A DNA stretch of 47,004 bases from Promicromonospora kroppenstedtii DSM 19349 (GTDB lineage: Bacteria > Actinomycetota > Actinomycetes > Actinomycetales > Cellulomonadaceae): NCBI RefSeq assembly GCF_000515355.1, contig NZ_KI911577.1, positions 35,244-82,247 on the forward strand, read 5' to 3'. The notes under the pieces were generated by a model that was not told the DNA's origin, ran no database searches, and saw only the letters and a list, made by a program, of their open reading frames with translations. The first letter of the stretch is position 1. Each line of letters opens with the position of its first letter. Below are positions 45,484 to 47,004 of the stretch, piece by piece. The translations under genes were made by a program, and so were the position numbers.

Positions 45484-46830
45484 TCAGTCGTCTATCTGCC
45501 CGGCGAGGTAGTCGGGCTCGGCCTCCGCTCGGTGCACCTTCTGATCGATAGGCAGGCGGCCCGGTTCGACCACCCAGGGCCCGACCCGGAGGAGGAGCGA
45601 GGTCCGGTCCTCCTCGTCGGCCCGTTCCCAGACCTGAGCGAAGGTCTCGCCGGTCGGGACCTCTTCGGTCACGGTCGCGGTCGGGAGGGCCTCAGCATCG
45701 CGGAGGGCGGCCTTGGCGCGACGGTAGGCGCGATAGGTGGTGTCCTCGTCCTCGTCGGTGACGGCGGCATCCTGGGCAGCTCGGGCAGCGTCGAGGCGGA
45801 GGCGGGCAAGCGCGACGGCTTCGTCTCGGACGGCGGTCGAGTCAGTCGTCACGCGCTCGAAGACGGGCAGCCGGCCGAAGCGGCGGAGGAACTCGGCCTC
45901 GACGTAGCGGTCGGCGTTGACGCGGATGACGGAGGCGGCGGGCTGGCCGGGCTCATGCCGGACGCCGCGGCACCGGTAGGTGGCGTGGGCCGGGTTGGCC
46001 GCGGCCTGGAAGTAGAGCCGCTCGCCGCACACGCCGCACTCGTAGGCGCGGCCGTGGCCCTCGGTCCGGGATCGGTGCGGCTTCGTCGGCCGGGCAAGGT
46101 GGCCCTGGAGCTTGCGCCACTCGGGCAGGCTGAAGACGGCCATGTCGGGGTCGAGCCGGACGCCGTCGGACGTGGCGTCGAGGATGCCGGCGAGGCGCGG
46201 GTTCCGCAGGAGGCGACCGAAGGCGGGTGCGCCCATGCCGGCACGCTCCGCCCACGCGCGTTGCGGCTCGCCACGGAGGATCGCGGCGACGGCGTCGCGC
46301 AGGAGCGGGGCCTCCTCGGGGTGCGGCCGGAGCACGAGCCCGCGGCCGGCCGGGTTAGGTACGGACTGGAGGCCGAACGGCGCCGAGCCGACGGCGTGCC
46401 GGCCCTCGGCCGAGAACTGGGCGAGCGACTCGCGCCGGCGTTCGGCGACGATGCCCGCTTCGAGCTCGGCGATGGCCCCGAGGAGCGTCAGGAGGAAGCG
46501 GCCCATGGGCCCGCTCGTGTCGATCGACTGGTCGACGAAGACGATAGACGCGCCCTCGCGCTCGATGCGCTCGACGAGGTCAAGGAGGTCGCGGACGTTG
46601 CGAGCGACGCGGTCGATCTTCGTCGCGAGCACGCGGTCGCCGGGCTGGAGGGCGGCGAGGAGCCGGGCTCCCTCGTCCCGGTCGGCGAAGGGCACCTTCG
46701 CGCCGGAGACGGAGCGCTCCTCGTAGACGACGGCGTCGGGGGAGTGGCGGGCGAGCCGCGCGCGTTGCTTGGCGATCGAGCCGGAGACTCGGGAGTCGAA
46801 TGAGATCCGCGTATAGGCGTGGTCGGTCAT
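45484..46830 (-). CDS. int: Serine integrase (large serine recombinase)
   Basis: This 448-aa protein has the serine recombinase catalytic domain: Ser10 in YTRIS, arginines in ATKIDRVARNVR (~70-80), and GRFLLTLLGAIAELEAGIVAERRRE (~125-150, in part). A recombinase domain follows (GSAPFGLQSVPN ~185), with a zinc-ribbon-like region (ECGVCG near 267, RCRG) and a coiled coil at ~340-385 needed for synapsis. It would integrate the phage and, with the gp3-like protein, excise it. It is short for the family but complete. The ATG is at 46828-46830. attP is not located. Confidence 0.92.
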   Translation of the reverse strand: MTDHAYTRISFDSRVSGSIAKQRARLARHSPDAVVYEERSVSGAKVPFADRDEGARLLAALQPGDRVLATKIDRVARNVRDLLDLVERIEREGASIVFVDQSIDTSGPMGRFLLTLLGAIAELEAGIVAERRRESLAQFSAEGRHAVGSAPFGLQSVPNPAGRGLVLRPHPEEAPLLRDAVAAILRGEPQRAWAERAGMGAPAFGRLLRNPRLAGILDATSDGVRLDPDMAVFSLPEWRKLQGHLARPTKPHRSRTEGHGRAYECGVCGERLYFQAAANPAHATYRCRGVRHEPGQPAASVIRVNADRYVEAEFLRRFGRLPVFERVTTDSTAVRDEAVALARLRLDAARAAQDAAVTDEDEDTTYRAYRRAKAALRDAEALPTATVTEEVPTGETFAQVWERADEEDRTSLLLRVGPWVVEPGRLPIDQKVHRAEAEPDYLAGQIDD

Positions 46831-46897
46831 GCTGGGACGATACCTCGTAACTCCGTTGCCGGGAAGGTCTTGCGGGGACGGAGTCACGAAACGACGA

Positions 46898-46928
46898 AGG
46901 CCCCCGTCCCAGGTAGGGGCGGGGGCCT
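46898..46928 (-). terminator. Terminator, right-end copy
   Basis: Same AGGCCCCCG/CGGGGGCCT hairpin as at 260-290, seen again because the contig ends overlap. Confidence 0.75.
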
Positions 46929-46940
46929 GGCGGGGGTGGG

Positions 46941-47004
46941 TCAGACGAAGACCTCGCGGTTCGGGTCCCAGTTGCCGACGTACGACAGCACGCGCGCGGG
47001 TGTG
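46941..47004 (-). CDS. 3' end of the 303-578 hypothetical gene (overlap copy)
   Basis: The last ~20 codons of the 91-aa protein (VLSYVGNWDPNREVFV) are repeated here because of the contig overlap. It is not a separate gene. Confidence 0.8.
   Translation of the reverse strand, partial: TPARVLSYVGNWDPNREVFV

Larger units (their letters stand above)
44960..45817. repeat. 860-bp tandem duplication, copy 2
   Basis: This is the downstream copy, 858 bp, contiguous with the intact integrase gene. All frames in it are uninterrupted, so it is probably the original. Confidence 0.9.
46640..47004. repeat. Terminal redundancy, right copy
   Basis: This copy repeats bases 1-366 at a shift of 46,639. It includes the integrase 5' end, the terminator (46898-46928) and the last codons of the 303-578 gene. 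Confidence 0.9.

Overview
The window is an essentially complete genome of a temperate, long-tailed (siphovirus-type) phage of a high-GC actinomycete. A Streptomyces-like host is an inference from the very high GC, GGAGG ribosome sites, and serine-integrase plus phiC31 gp3-like gene content. The last 365 bases repeat the first 366, so the contig is a closed circle of about 46.64 kb cut inside the integrase gene. Every gene I can support lies on the minus strand. The long plus-strand frames are GC shadows.

Read in the direction of transcription (decreasing coordinates), the map starts near a probable cos region at 34.5-34.7 kb. From 34.9 down to 14.0 kb come HNH nuclease, small and large terminase, portal, MuF-like protein, scaffold, capsid, head-tail connectors, tail tube, tail chaperones, tape measure, three minor tail proteins, endolysin and two membrane proteins of the lysis cassette. 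From 13.8 to 2.5 kb is the replication and nucleotide module: dNMP kinase, a candidate repressor, Cas4-like exonuclease, a LAGLIDADG-like gene, a phiC31 gp3-like recombination directionality factor, PD-(D/E)XK nuclease, C5 DNA methyltransferase, primase-helicase and DNA polymerase I. From 2.3 to 0.3 kb are a phage sigma factor, a NrdH-type redoxin and small genes. Across the circle junction comes the serine integrase (46.8-45.5 kb), then a tandemly duplicated 860-bp segment and short insulated units that include a superinfection-exclusion-type lipoprotein. From 42.3 to 35.9 kb a tightly overlapping array of about 22 small genes, mostly unknown but including a minimal RNA ligase, runs into two tRNA genes and back to cos.

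The most interesting layer is regulatory. (1) Six copies of a bipartite motif (GAGCCG, 11 nt, C-A/G-GGCCGATT) each lie 38-73 nt upstream of a gene start, likely promoters read by the phage sigma factor. (2) A CGCAAGG/CCTTGCG inverted repeat recurs at intergenic sites. At four of them it sits between the -35 and -10 elements of sigma70-like promoters, and two promoter types place +1 on an ATG (leaderless). (3) Three 104-bp elements carry 30-bp inverted arms built of GTGTAGAAG repeats. Together they suggest a repressor, sigma factor and middle-promoter cascade with insulated lysogenic units.

Sequence quality matters. The terminal duplicate and the tandem duplicate differ almost only by single bases in G/C runs. 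The small terminase and one minor tail gene are each broken by one extra G in a G run. I read these as probable consensus errors, not biology.
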